Of a stretch of DNA of 64,000 bases, positions 25,009 through 35,233 are shown piece by piece. The translations under genes were made by a program, and so were the position numbers. The stretch comes from Oceanobacter antarcticus (GTDB lineage: Bacteria; Pseudomonadota; Gammaproteobacteria; Pseudomonadales; Oceanobacteraceae). Where the stretch lies: contig NZ_JBBKTX010000001.1 of NCBI RefSeq assembly GCF_044962685.1, positions 186,001-250,000 on the forward strand, given 5' to 3'. The first letter of the stretch is position 1, and each line of letters begins with the position of its first letter. The notes beneath the pieces were generated by a model. The model did not search any database. It saw only the letters and a list, made by a program, of their open reading frames with translations, and was not told where the DNA came from.

Positions 25009-27402
25009 CTAGTCGGCATAAACGGTCATTCGATCACTGTTGCCTTGATCGTCTATCAATACGATGTGTTGTTCACCGTTGCGGCGTAAAGGAATGGTCA
25101 GTACGTGTCGTTCAGCGCTGCTGCCCCGGTATATACCATTGATATACCAGTAACGCATACCGACTCCGCCGTTGGCTCCGAGCGCAAGGTTGGGCAGTTG
25201 TCGTTCGCCCGCGCTGTTTCTTTGTGTTGAACGTATATGTTCGCCGGGTTCGATACCGGTGATTTGCAAGGTACGCCCGATGATCAGTGAGGATGCGCAA
25301 CCTGGTGCCGGAGCGGGGAGTTGGTGGCTCAGTCTTTGGGCAGCGGGAATCCAGGATTCCAGTATCACTGGCCACAGCGCCAGCTGGATCAGCCGCTGGG
25401 TGCTGTTTTTGCCGTTATTCTCACAGCGGGCGTTGATTCGTTGGCCTTGTAGGTTCACCAGCACGGGCAGTGGATTGGCGGCGATGGGGTTGGCGCTGTC
25501 TGGCAGGGTTGGCGGCACCAGTTGGCGAATGCTCCAGCCACTGACGCTGCGATGGCACTGGTCGGCAGGGGTGTTGCTGGCCAGCCGACCCAGTGGCCAG
25601 CAGGCGTTTATCTGCTGTACCTGCGACGGCGGCGCTGGCCAATGGGGCTGTCGGTCGATCATGGTGATCACCCGTTGCAGGGTCGGCATGGCGGTTACGG
25701 CTCCAAAGTAGCCGGGCGATGGGGTGCCATCCGGGCGACCAAACCAGACGCCGACGGTGTACTCCGGGGTGATGCCGATGGCCCAGCTGTCGCGAAAACC
25801 ATAGCTGGTGCCGGTTTTCCAACCGAAAGGACGCGGCTGAATAACGGCAACACTGCGGCTGCGGTCTGGCAGCGGGTTGCGTAACCAGTCGGCGGTGACC
25901 CAGGCGGCTTCTGGGGTGAGCAGCGGGCGAGGTACTTGATTGGCTTGCGCTGTGATGGGCTGTTGTACTGACTGTAACGGAAACAGCTGCCCCTGATTCA
26001 TAAGCGAACTGTACAGCATCACCAGTTCCCACAGGCTGACCCCGCCACCTCCCAGTGCCAGTGACAGATTCGGACGGGCGGCGAGAGGTAACTGGTAGTG
26101 GAATCCGGCATTACTCAAGGCCGCATAAAAATGTGCTGGCGTCAGGGCTTCCAACACCTGGACGGCGGGTAGATTGAGGGAAAAATGTAACGCTTGCTGC
26201 GGTGTTACTGGCCCGGAAAACCCGGCGGAGAAGTTGCCCGGTTGATATTGCTGGCGCAGACGGGGCGCATCGGTTAGCAGGCTGGCACCGTGAATCAGTC
26301 CCTGATCCAGCGCCAGTCCGTAAATAAACGGCTTCAGTGTTGAACCCGGCGAGCGAATGGCTTGCACCATATCGACATGACCAAGCCGCTGGCTATCGCC
26401 GAAGTCGGCGGTGCCAATATAAGCGCGCACTTGATGGCTGGAATTATGAACCACCAGTACCGCTGCGGAATGTTGCCGTGGCAGCAATTGGATATCCCGC
26501 TGTAATTGCTGGCTGAGTTCGCGCTGCAAGTCACCATCCAGGGTGGTGCGAATCAGTCGTTGTTGCGGGTATGCCTGAATCAGCCGGCGTGCCAGTAGCG
26601 GCGCTTGTTGAGGTGTTGCCGGTTGACGGCCAAAGACCGGGTCGAGCAGCGCTTGCTGGTAGGCGGCGTTATCGATCGCCTGAAATCGGAGCAGGCGCCG
26701 GAGTACTTTGTCGCGGGCGGCGCGAGCACGCTGTGGGTGACGGTCCGGGCGCAGGAAACTGGGGGCTTGCGGCAGTACTGCCAGCAGCGCAGATTCTGAT
26801 AGCGACAGGTCTGCGGCGGGTTTGTCGAGGTACATCTGGGCGGCGGCTTCGACGCCTTCGATGACGCCACCCATGGGAGCATAGTTGAGGTACAGGGCAA
26901 GAATCTCGTCCTTGCTCAGGTGCCATTCCAGTTGCAAGGCGCGTAATGCCTGCTGCAGTTTGCCACGCATATCCCGAGTATGGGGATACAAACGGCGGGC
27001 CACCTGCATGGTCAGGGTGGAGCCACCGGACACCACGCAGCCACAGCGGAGGTTTTGCCAGGCCGCGCGGGCAATGGCAACCGGGTTGACGCCAGGGTGA
27101 AAGTAAAACCAGCGATCTTCGTACTGGATAACCGCTTGCAGGTAGGCGGGTGCAATCTGCTCCAGCGTGACGGGCAAACGCCAGACTCCCTGGGCATCGG
27201 GGAAGGCGCGCAGCGTGCGGCCGTTACGATCGACCACGACGCGGGCAAATTCGCGCTCGTTGTGTTCGGGTAACTGCAACGGGTAGCGCCAGTTCAACAG
27301 CGCGGCCGTTAATACGACTGTTAGTACAACTGCCGTGAGGACGACAGCTGTTAATGCGACTGCTGTGAATACAACAGGCGCGCTGGCAGGCCGTTTATTC
27401 AA
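25009..27402 (-). CDS. pbpC: Penicillin-binding protein 1C
   Basis: A 797-residue bifunctional peptidoglycan enzyme. It has one N-terminal membrane helix (about 10-38), a glycosyltransferase domain (about 85-240, catalytic Glu95 in QYEDRWFYFHPGVNP, then GGSTLTMQVARRLYP), a transpeptidase domain (active Ser354 in SPGSTLK with Lys357, later KTGTSYGFRDSW), and the C-terminal domain special to PBP1C. The likely start is a TTG that overlaps the end of the upstream alpha-2-macroglobulin gene (ATTGAATAAA). The repeated Val/Leu/Thr codons of the helix form a small DNA repeat. Confidence 0.93.
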   Translation of the reverse strand: MNKRPASAPVVFTAVALTAVVLTAVVLTVVLTAALLNWRYPLQLPEHNEREFARVVVDRNGRTLRAFPDAQGVWRLPVTLEQIAPAYLQAVIQYEDRWFYFHPGVNPVAIARAAWQNLRCGCVVSGGSTLTMQVARRLYPHTRDMRGKLQQALRALQLEWHLSKDEILALYLNYAPMGGVIEGVEAAAQMYLDKPAADLSLSESALLAVLPQAPSFLRPDRHPQRARAARDKVLRRLLRFQAIDNAAYQQALLDPVFGRQPATPQQAPLLARRLIQAYPQQRLIRTTLDGDLQRELSQQLQRDIQLLPRQHSAAVLVVHNSSHQVRAYIGTADFGDSQRLGHVDMVQAIRSPGSTLKPFIYGLALDQGLIHGASLLTDAPRLRQQYQPGNFSAGFSGPVTPQQALHFSLNLPAVQVLEALTPAHFYAALSNAGFHYQLPLAARPNLSLALGGGGVSLWELVMLYSSLMNQGQLFPLQSVQQPITAQANQVPRPLLTPEAAWVTADWLRNPLPDRSRSVAVIQPRPFGWKTGTSYGFRDSWAIGITPEYTVGVWFGRPDGTPSPGYFGAVTAMPTLQRVITMIDRQPHWPAPPSQVQQINACWPLGRLASNTPADQCHRSVSGWSIRQLVPPTLPDSANPIAANPLPVLVNLQGQRINARCENNGKNSTQRLIQLALWPVILESWIPAAQRLSHQLPAPAPGCASSLIIGRTLQITGIEPGEHIRSTQRNSAGERQLPNLALGANGGVGMRYWYINGIYRGSSAERHVLTIPLRRNGEQHIVLIDDQGNSDRMTVYAD

Positions 27403-30400
27403 TGATTAACCAGTGTGCATTGGCTCCCACGGAGCGGGCTTCCGGGTCGTACATATCTTCCAGCAAGGGGCCGGGAATCCGGTATTTGCCAGGTGTGACG
27501 GCACGAGCCAGATAAAACACCCGTGAGCTGCGGTGTGCGCCGGTCTCGAGGGCGGCAATAAAGCGGTCGTCGCGGTATTCCTGGTGTAATACACCATTGT
27601 TGCGGGTCCAATCGGCAACGGATGTGCTGTCGACCAGGATGTCGGCCACCGACTGGCTGTCGAGCAGGTTCTGATTTTCCAGTTCCAGCCCGGCGGGCAG
27701 CAGATCGACTGCCATCAGGTCGGGCCGGTACTGTGTGCTGGCTATGCGTAATTCAACCAGAATCAGGTCGCCGGTTGCTAACCTCAACGGTTGATCGGTC
27801 AGGGCGATGGGTTCGCCAGTGCGGCTGTAATAGTGGCGTTCGATGGCCACATTGCCGCTGCTCTGTTGGCTGGCCAGCTCGCGGTAGCCTTGTACCGCCA
27901 GCTCGGCACTGACGGATTCGGCCCCGGTATTAGTGAGGGAAAGGCCTTGCAATACGGTCGGATCATCGTAGTGAAAGCGCTTCATGTGCGTGCCGCTCAA
28001 GTCATGGCTGACATCGGCATAACTCAGATTGGCTTGCCAGGCTGGAGTGTTTGGTGATGGTTGCTGCTGTTGCTGTGCTTGCTGTTGTGAGGCATTTAAC
28101 AGCTGAATACGCTCCTGGGTGCTGAGGTAACGGCGGCGGCGCAGTTCGGTTTCCAGTGCGAGCAACAAGTCATCGGCCCAGGCTGGTTCCATACCGTTTG
28201 CCATTAACAAGGCGGCAATGGCTGCCTGATCACGAATGGGTGAGCCGTAGTCACCAATATACATATGAGATGGTCGTTTGGCGTGCTGCGCCTGTTGCAT
28301 CAGCTGGTTGGCCAGGGCGTTATCACCCAGCTGCCGGGCGGCTAATGCCAATTGAACCAGTGCCAGCGGAGTGGCATTGGCAGGCTTGGCGTTACTGAGT
28401 TTACGGACGTCGGTCAGGGTGATGCGCTGCTGCTGGGCCAGCACATAGGCGGCGTAGGCACGGTAGACAAAACGGTACAGGCTGGCATCGTCATTCCAGC
28501 GTTCGGCGTTTTCAGCTCGACCCCGAATATAGTCATGCAGGCGTGTCAGTGCCTTGTCGATGATTTGCTGGTCGACAGCAAAACCGTGGGTTTTGGCATC
28601 GATCAGGAATTGGGTGGTGTAGGCAGTGAGCCAGTGCTGTTCATAGGGATCATCGGACGACCACAATGAAAAGCCACCACTGCTGCGCACTTTTTTGATG
28701 ATGCGCTGAATCCCGGCTTCCATCGCTTGTTCGCGGCTGATGGGATGAGCGCTGCGTGAGGTGCCATTATTAAATACATCGATTTGCTGCTGCCCCACTA
28801 TCAGCCAGGGGTAACTGCTGGAGACCGATTGTTCCAGACAGCCATAAGGATAATGCAGCAGTTGGTCCAGCTGGCGGTGTGGATTCAGGTTTACCTGCTC
28901 ATCCAGTGTCAGTTGGGTGCTGATATAACGGGCGTCCAGTCCAGTCAGCTGTTCGGCACTTAATTGCAGTTGCTCATTACTGCTCAGACGGCCACGGGCA
29001 AACTCGGTGTAGGCGGGCAGGGTCGGGCGGCTGACCAGTGTCCAGCGGCGGTCAATCGGGTATTCCTGCAGTCCGGTTACCTGCATGCGAAATTCAATAT
29101 CGCCCAAGGACGCCGCTTCTGGGTAGGTCGCCTTGAACGGGTACACCAGCGTCTGTTTTTGCTGGTTAGCCAGTGTCAGAGTGTGCGGCTCGGTCTGGAA
29201 TTCAACCGCGCCACTGGCATCTGCTGTCACCGTCAGAGTGAGGGATTTTCCGCTCAGGTTGGTGACATCCAGGGCAATTTGGGCATCGTCGTTCATACCG
29301 GCAAAACGGGGCATCGATAGTTGGGTAACCACCGGTGCAGCGACCGTGACTTCTTGCTCCAGGTGCCCAAACGCATGGTCTGTGAAGGCAACGGCCATCA
29401 GCCGCAGGCGGCCATTAAAGTCGGGTAATTGCAGCGGGATACGGGCCACACCGTTGACCACCGCCACCTTGCCGGAGAACAGCGAGACAATGTGCACCTG
29501 CGAACGGGCCATATCACCACCACGAGCCATGGCGGCATCACCACCAAAATTCAGTGTGGCGGGTTGGCTGTTGTTGAAGTCGATCACCTGACTATACAGG
29601 TCGAACAGATCAACGGCGTAACGGCGCGGCTCGAAGAAAAACCTAAACGGGTCGGGTGTGTCAAAACGGGAAATCGACAATACACCGACATCGACGGCTG
29701 CCAGTGTCACCCAGGCTTTTTGCACGGGTTGTTGCTGGTTGTCCGTGACCTGCAGATCGACGTTGACGGTACGATCGGGCAGCCATTTGGCTGGCGCATT
29801 GGATTCAATCGTCAGTTGGCGATCACGACGATCCAGCGGCAAATGGATCAGGCCAACGGCGCGGGTCGGGGTAATGCGCTTCTGGCTATCGGCCGGTTGC
29901 AGATACAGCACGGTGACGTACAGATCATGACGTTTCCAGCCGGGATCGATGGGAATATCTACCTGGCCGCCCTGACTGCTCAGGTCGATACGTTTGAGCC
30001 ATAACAAGGTATCTGCCTCGACCATCACCAGCGCCTGTGAGGTTGGTTGGGGGGTTGGCTGAGCACTTGCTTGAGAGTTTGATTGAGAGTTTGGTTGAGC
30101 GAGCGACTGCTCGGCAGCCGCCGGTGGAGTAATCGACAGCCGGGCAACGTCGCCACCCTCATAACCACCCTTGTCCCAGGCCAGAGTGACCTGACGCGGG
30201 CGAGCATTACCCTGGCGATTTTGCGCATACTGACCATACCAGGCGTAACCGGACTCAAACGTCAGCACGGCAGTCTGGCCGTTGTGCGGGTTCTGCACCT
30301 CCAGCCGGTAATGGCCCCAGTCGACCGGTACGGCAATACGGGTCGGCTGGCTGGCCGACAAGTCTACCGCCAGGCTCAGTTCTACCGTGGCCCGATCCTG

Positions 30401-32623
30401 CTTTTCGTAGTACCAGCCCCGGTTGCTGTTATAACGCCAGTCGTAGTCCGGGTTGGTATTGATCAGCCGTACCGTGACCTGACTGGCAGCAAACAACTGA
30501 TCGCTGCCGTCGGTCATGAGGAGTTCAAAATGGGCCATACCATTGGCAGGAGCACGGTCGTCAAACAGCGCTTTGACACCAACCAGTTGCTGTTCCGGTA
30601 ACCAGATTTCTTTCTGCCGTCGTACCACTGGCCGACCGCCACTTTCAAACAGGCTGGCGGTAATGGTCACCGCCATGGGAGTGGGGGACGCCGACCAGCT
30701 GTTGGCGATATTCAGATCCAGTTTGCCTTGCGTATCCAGCGTGTGTTCAAGCTGACTCTGACTGTTCCAGTCGGTTGCGCCAGCGTTACCAAACACGTAG
30801 TCGGGCCAGTGTTCGAATGGCCGCAGTTCGGGTTTGATGTCCAGCGCCGCCTGCAAACGATTGCCAGCGGCAGGGGCACCATACAAATACTCGCCCAGTA
30901 GCGGCACAATCAGGTTGCCTGCACCGGTATGTTGGTTGGCATCGCTGCGGGTGGCCTGCGGGTGCCAGCTGATTTTCAGCCGCTCTGGCATAAAGTCTTC
31001 GACCTTGAATTGATAGCGGCTGGTGCTGTTGTCTGGCAGCTTGATGCTGACGTTCCAGTTCCCTGTCATGGCGTCTGCTGCCAACGGCAAGGCCCAATGG
31101 TAGTAACCGGCGTCCTCTGCCGCCAGCGACAGGGTTTTGACCTGTTGGCCATCGGGACGCGTGAACACGGCCTTGAGCTTGGGTAGCCGGATTTTTTCGC
31201 CATCCGGGCCGCGCAGCAAGGCTGAGAATTCAGCGGTTTCACCACCGCGATACAAATCCCGTGGGCTGTAAATAAACAGCTCCTGCTGGTGGGCCGGGCG
31301 CTGGCTGAAGTGAAAATCGGACAAATCGAGGGCGCTGGTGTTCAGTGACAACAGGCTGACCGAGGTGCCTTTACGCACCACCAGAGTAGCGCCAGTATTA
31401 TTACGATTGAGTAACGTACGGCGGATACTCAGTTGTCCATCGCGATTGGTGTTGCCGAGTTTAATGGAGGAACCGTCTTGCCCTAATAATTCAACCGTTG
31501 CAGCGGCAATTGGCAGGGTGGTTTCCAGGCTTTGCACCAGTAATTCGGCCTGGTTGGCGTACTGATGCAGGTGTAAGCCAATATCGGTGAGACTGTAGTA
31601 AGTGGTCGCCAGCTGGTTTTCAAAGGTGCCTGGGGCTTGCATCACCACCAGATACACTCCTGGCGTAGCCAGCTCGGGAATATCACGCACGGGCAGGTTT
31701 ATCTGGCGACGGTGATTTTGTTCATCGGTCAGTTTGAAGCGGCCTTCGTATTTCAGCTCTGCCAGCTTGGCCAGATTATTAAGATTCCACTGGGAGGCGC
31801 GTGTGCCGTGACCCAGGTAGCGGCTGATCTGGTTGAGCTTGTCATCGTGCAAGCGGAAAAAACTGACGTTGGCTTCGGCTACATTCTGGGTAATCACCGG
31901 CAGCCCTTGTTGGCTACTGAATGCCAATACCCGGCCATCGCTGGCGAACTCCAGGCTGGCTGGAGCCGCCTGGGTTGTGACGGTTGCTCGGCTGGCACTG
32001 TTTAATACGGAGTCGTTGATGCCTTTTAACCCGGCGTTCACGGTCAGGCGATATTGGGTTTGTGGTTCTGCGTCAAGCATATACAGGTTGCGACGATCGT
32101 CAGACAGTATCCAGCTTTTGCCCTTGCGGCTGTTAACGCTGATGTACTCTGCAAATGATTGACGCTCGTCCAGTGGCACGGAAAACTGAATATGTACCGT
32201 ACTACCACCGTCGTAGCTGGCTTCGCTGATGCGCACAACTGTAAGAGGAATACCGGCGTAGCGTTGTTCAAGATCGTCGGATACTGGCTCCGTTACGTTT
32301 GATCCAGGCTCGCTTGATTCTGGTGTTAGAGATTCTGGTGTTACGGATGCAACGTACTCTACCTGTGTGTCATCAGATGCTGGCTGTCGCAGCGGTGTGG
32401 GTTCAGCGGTTAGGTTCGGGTTGACTGTGACTGGTTCCGATTCGGAGGTGACCGTGGGTGTTTCACCTGCAAGCTGTTTGGGCGGTGGCTCTTTGGATGG
32501 GGATTCTTTGGGCAGTGGCTCTTTGGATGGAGGCTCTGGATCCGATGGGTCACAGCCGACGATGCTGAAAAGACCAATCAATACCAGGCTAACGAAAGCC
32601 CGTCGCAGTAACTTGCTGGACAT
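27395..32623 (-). CDS. yfhM: Alpha-2-macroglobulin-family lipoprotein
   Basis: A 1742-residue protease trap, paired with PBP1C as in many gammaproteobacteria. A lipoprotein signal (LVLIGLFSIVGCDPSDP) anchors it. It has a long Pro/Glu/Ser-rich linker (about 28-110), MG-like domains through the middle (for example DLYRGGETAEFSALLRGPDG), and the thioester motif YPYGCLEQS with the reactive Cys at residue 1262, so it is the thioester-active type. Alpha-helical repeats follow and the C-terminus ends with a receptor-binding-like domain. It probably protects the periplasm from proteases when the wall is breached and PBP1C repairs the damage (inference from known pairing). Confidence 0.93.
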   Translation of the reverse strand: MSSKLLRRAFVSLVLIGLFSIVGCDPSDPEPPSKEPLPKESPSKEPPPKQLAGETPTVTSESEPVTVNPNLTAEPTPLRQPASDDTQVEYVASVTPESLTPESSEPGSNVTEPVSDDLEQRYAGIPLTVVRISEASYDGGSTVHIQFSVPLDERQSFAEYISVNSRKGKSWILSDDRRNLYMLDAEPQTQYRLTVNAGLKGINDSVLNSASRATVTTQAAPASLEFASDGRVLAFSSQQGLPVITQNVAEANVSFFRLHDDKLNQISRYLGHGTRASQWNLNNLAKLAELKYEGRFKLTDEQNHRRQINLPVRDIPELATPGVYLVVMQAPGTFENQLATTYYSLTDIGLHLHQYANQAELLVQSLETTLPIAAATVELLGQDGSSIKLGNTNRDGQLSIRRTLLNRNNTGATLVVRKGTSVSLLSLNTSALDLSDFHFSQRPAHQQELFIYSPRDLYRGGETAEFSALLRGPDGEKIRLPKLKAVFTRPDGQQVKTLSLAAEDAGYYHWALPLAADAMTGNWNVSIKLPDNSTSRYQFKVEDFMPERLKISWHPQATRSDANQHTGAGNLIVPLLGEYLYGAPAAGNRLQAALDIKPELRPFEHWPDYVFGNAGATDWNSQSQLEHTLDTQGKLDLNIANSWSASPTPMAVTITASLFESGGRPVVRRQKEIWLPEQQLVGVKALFDDRAPANGMAHFELLMTDGSDQLFAASQVTVRLINTNPDYDWRYNSNRGWYYEKQDRATVELSLAVDLSASQPTRIAVPVDWGHYRLEVQNPHNGQTAVLTFESGYAWYGQYAQNRQGNARPRQVTLAWDKGGYEGGDVARLSITPPAAAEQSLAQPNSQSNSQASAQPTPQPTSQALVMVEADTLLWLKRIDLSSQGGQVDIPIDPGWKRHDLYVTVLYLQPADSQKRITPTRAVGLIHLPLDRRDRQLTIESNAPAKWLPDRTVNVDLQVTDNQQQPVQKAWVTLAAVDVGVLSISRFDTPDPFRFFFEPRRYAVDLFDLYSQVIDFNNSQPATLNFGGDAAMARGGDMARSQVHIVSLFSGKVAVVNGVARIPLQLPDFNGRLRLMAVAFTDHAFGHLEQEVTVAAPVVTQLSMPRFAGMNDDAQIALDVTNLSGKSLTLTVTADASGAVEFQTEPHTLTLANQQKQTLVYPFKATYPEAASLGDIEFRMQVTGLQEYPIDRRWTLVSRPTLPAYTEFARGRLSSNEQLQLSAEQLTGLDARYISTQLTLDEQVNLNPHRQLDQLLHYPYGCLEQSVSSSYPWLIVGQQQIDVFNNGTSRSAHPISREQAMEAGIQRIIKKVRSSGGFSLWSSDDPYEQHWLTAYTTQFLIDAKTHGFAVDQQIIDKALTRLHDYIRGRAENAERWNDDASLYRFVYRAYAAYVLAQQQRITLTDVRKLSNAKPANATPLALVQLALAARQLGDNALANQLMQQAQHAKRPSHMYIGDYGSPIRDQAAIAALLMANGMEPAWADDLLLALETELRRRRYLSTQERIQLLNASQQQAQQQQQPSPNTPAWQANLSYADVSHDLSGTHMKRFHYDDPTVLQGLSLTNTGAESVSAELAVQGYRELASQQSSGNVAIERHYYSRTGEPIALTDQPLRLATGDLILVELRIASTQYRPDLMAVDLLPAGLELENQNLLDSQSVADILVDSTSVADWTRNNGVLHQEYRDDRFIAALETGAHRSSRVFYLARAVTPGKYRIPGPLLEDMYDPEARSVGANAHWLIIE

Positions 32624-32962
32624 GGAAATGCCTTCCTTTGCTGCCGTGTTGTGTGGGCAGGATTAAGCCATATTCACATCCTCCCGGCCAGTGGCGTGCC
32701 GATGGGCGATTGATATTTCTGCACCAAATATCGACCTGCGAGCGGTTCCAATCGGGATCAAAATACCATCGTTAATATCTCATATTGATAAGTCTGCCAC
32801 ATTTTATTTGATGCAAATGAACCCGATTCTCCGATTCATTGTCTCGGGGTCTTTATCTTGAATCGGAGTCGTTGTCATCGGATAGTCGTATAAAATCTGT
32901 CCAATAACAGATAGACCAGTACAAACGGGTAGGGGCTTGCCTGCCCTGGGAGGCGTGTGTAA
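32624..32962. other. Intergenic region between divergent genes, no gene seen
   Basis: AT-rich DNA between the A2M gene and the lipoprotein gene, with the related words GATTCTCCGATTC (near 32823) and TTGAATCGGAGTC (near 32858). It presumably holds promoters for both directions. No gene or RNA is recognised. Confidence 0.4.
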
Positions 32963-34327
32963 ATGACGGCACTAAGACATTCCTTAATGGCCTTCGGGCT
33001 GTTGGGAGTCATGGGTTTGACCGCCTGTGGTGGCGGTGGCAGTGGCGGGGATAACCCGGAAGAGGTTCAGAGCGTCTCGGTGACCGGTGTTGCAGTGAAG
33101 GGCCCTTTGGCCCAGGCAAGCGTTGCCGTGTACCGGTTGGATGTCAATGCCAGCGACCTGAAAGGGGCGCTGATTGCTGAAGGCCAAACGGCTGATACCT
33201 CGTTTATCGACAGTCTGTCGATAACACCGGATTTAGCCGGTCAAGTGTTGCTGGTTGAATTCAGCAGCTCGACGTCCACAACCGATATCAACACCGGCGT
33301 AACGCCGCTGATCCGTCGTTTTAAAACGGTGATTGATGCGGATACTGTCTTGTCCGGCGGTTCTGTGTACGCCTCACCACTGACCAGCCTGGCGGTTAGC
33401 CTCGCGCAGTTACAGGCAGACACAGCGTCACCGTACGCCGGTAATGGCGATGGCATTATTTCCGCTGCGGAATTTGACAGTGCATTGGACATTGCTGTTC
33501 AGCAAGTGCTGTCGACCCTTGGCTTTGGCTGGAAAACCAGCGCAGATCTGCTTAATACCCCACCTCTGGTGACCAGCGAAGCGGCCAGCGACGACGAATT
33601 GCAGCAAGTGCTGTTGTGCCGTCAGGCGATCGAGAGTGTGACCGTAGTGGCTAACGACATTGCTACCCAGCTGCTGGCTGGCAATGCCACTGCCGAACAG
33701 GTGTTCGATGTGCTGGCGCTGGATTTGACCAACGGGATAATCGACGGTCGTTCCAGCAGTGGCGCTATCGAACTGTTCAGCTCGGTATCCAGCGATGACC
33801 TGCAGGCGGTTGTGGAAGAGGACGTCAGCAGCAAGCTGATTCCGGGCACCAACGTCACCGTTGGCAATGTTGAAGCGCTACTGGTGTCGGAAACGGCCAC
33901 CACACTGGTGACCCAATCGACCACTCCGCTCAGTGACGGCACGGTCAGCAGCGAACCGGAGGCCGCCAATGCTGAAGCCGACATCGACGGCGATGGCGTG
34001 GCAGACAGCGAAGACGCCTTTCCCCAAGACGCTACCGAAACCACCGACAGCGATTCTGATGGAGTGGGCGACAACTCAGATGCCTTTCCGCATGACAGCA
34101 CTGAAACTATCGATTCCGACAGCGATGGCCTCGGCGACAACTCCGATCCATATCCCAACAGCGTCGATGGCGATGCCGACGGTATTGATGATCCGTTAGA
34201 CAACTGCCCAACCTTGGCGAACGCCGACCAGGCAGATGACGATCAAAACGGAACCGGTGATGCGTGTGAGCCGAGCAGCGGCGGCAGCTGGGACAATTTC
34301 AACTGGGACGAAGCCAACTGGCAATAA
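32963..34327 (+). CDS. Lipoprotein with thrombospondin type 3 calcium repeats
   Basis: A 454-residue protein. It has a lipoprotein signal with lipid-modified Cys22 (VMGLTACGGGGSGG), a beta-rich middle (about 40-320) rich in Ser, Thr and Asp, and a C-terminal acidic section with thrombospondin type 3 repeats: DIDGDGVADSEDAFPQDA, DSDSDGVGDNSDAFPHDS, DSDSDGLGDNSDPYP, DGDADGIDDPLDNCP. These bind calcium in extracellular proteins. It ends in an aromatic tail (SWDNFNWDEANWQ). The exact role is unknown; a secreted partner gene follows 44 bp downstream. RBS GGGAGGCG precedes the ATG. Confidence 0.75.
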   Translation: MTALRHSLMAFGLLGVMGLTACGGGGSGGDNPEEVQSVSVTGVAVKGPLAQASVAVYRLDVNASDLKGALIAEGQTADTSFIDSLSITPDLAGQVLLVEFSSSTSTTDINTGVTPLIRRFKTVIDADTVLSGGSVYASPLTSLAVSLAQLQADTASPYAGNGDGIISAAEFDSALDIAVQQVLSTLGFGWKTSADLLNTPPLVTSEAASDDELQQVLLCRQAIESVTVVANDIATQLLAGNATAEQVFDVLALDLTNGIIDGRSSSGAIELFSSVSSDDLQAVVEEDVSSKLIPGTNVTVGNVEALLVSETATTLVTQSTTPLSDGTVSSEPEAANAEADIDGDGVADSEDAFPQDATETTDSDSDGVGDNSDAFPHDSTETIDSDSDGLGDNSDPYPNSVDGDADGIDDPLDNCPTLANADQADDDQNGTGDACEPSSGGSWDNFNWDEANWQ

Positions 34328-34371
34328 GTCAGTACTGCGGCCCAACGAACACAACGAATTTGGAGCAAATT

Positions 34372-35076
34372 ATGAAAACTCGGAGCATTTCAGTCATTTC
34401 CCTGATGATGTTGTCGATGGCGATTGCACCGCTGGTGGCCAAGGCTGGTACGGTGGATACGTCGGGCGTTACCACCTTCAGCGCCGGTTCCGCAGCAAAA
34501 GCCTCGGAAGTGAACGGCAACTTCAGCACCGTGATCACTGCGGTGAATGACAACGCAGCCAGCCTGGCCGCTTTACAATCCAGTATTGAAGCCCTGCAAA
34601 CCCAGCTGGAATCCATGCCGACCAAAGTAACCGACGTGTCCGATCTGGTTGGCCGTACCTATTGCATGATCCAGGATCACAGCGCCGGGCGTTACGCGGG
34701 CAATAACTACGCCAGCGTTAATTTCGCCAGTGAAACCTCCACCGTTACGGTGACCAGCGAAACCCAGCTATCGATCACCGGCGTGTCGTCGGATGAAGCA
34801 GAACTGGGCTTGCAGCTGAGTCAATACAGCTACAACGGCAGTGACGTGGATGGTCTGCAGGGGACACTGGAAGCCTATCAGGAGCCGGAATCTTATAATG
34901 GCACCATCAACAGCCTGAGCAACGGTGAGCTGTCGGTGACCGTCGGCAGCGATACCATCCAGTTTTACGTCAGCAAATACGGCGACGTGATGATCGGCCG
35001 TTCATTCACTGACGACAGTAGCGCCGCACCGGCTGAAATGTGGAACACCACCGCCGTACTGGTGGAGTGCCAGTAG
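34372..35076 (+). CDS. Secreted hypothetical protein with coiled-coil segment
   Basis: A 234-residue exported protein. A signal peptide (MKTRSISVISLMMLSMAIAPLVAKA) is followed by VDTSGVTTFSAGSAAKASEVNGNFSTVITAVND, a pattern seen in surface and fibre-like proteins, a short coiled coil (SLAALQSSIEALQTQLESM) and a Ser/Thr/Gly-rich C-terminal half. The ATG at 34372 with GGAG 8 bp upstream is used rather than a TTG further out. It is probably co-transcribed with the TSP3 lipoprotein and ends in front of a terminator. Confidence 0.65.
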   Translation: MKTRSISVISLMMLSMAIAPLVAKAGTVDTSGVTTFSAGSAAKASEVNGNFSTVITAVNDNAASLAALQSSIEALQTQLESMPTKVTDVSDLVGRTYCMIQDHSAGRYAGNNYASVNFASETSTVTVTSETQLSITGVSSDEAELGLQLSQYSYNGSDVDGLQGTLEAYQEPESYNGTINSLSNGELSVTVGSDTIQFYVSKYGDVMIGRSFTDDSSAAPAEMWNTTAVLVECQ

Positions 35077-35122
35077 GAGTGCCAGTAATAGAGCAATAGC
35101 GGGATTCCGACCTGAACTGGCT

Positions 35123-35157
35123 AAAAGGGCGGCATATCGATAGAATGTCGCCCTTTT
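35123..35157 (+). terminator. Stem-loop terminator
   Basis: AAAAGGGCG...GCAT, loop, ATGT...CGCCCTTTT followed by more T. It is placed after the secreted protein gene and before argG. Confidence 0.75.
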
Positions 35158-35233
35158 CTTTTGCCCGGTTGTTTCATCATGTTCTGATTGAAATACCGGA
35201 GCCTTCCAAGGCTGAATTCATCTGGAGAATTTC

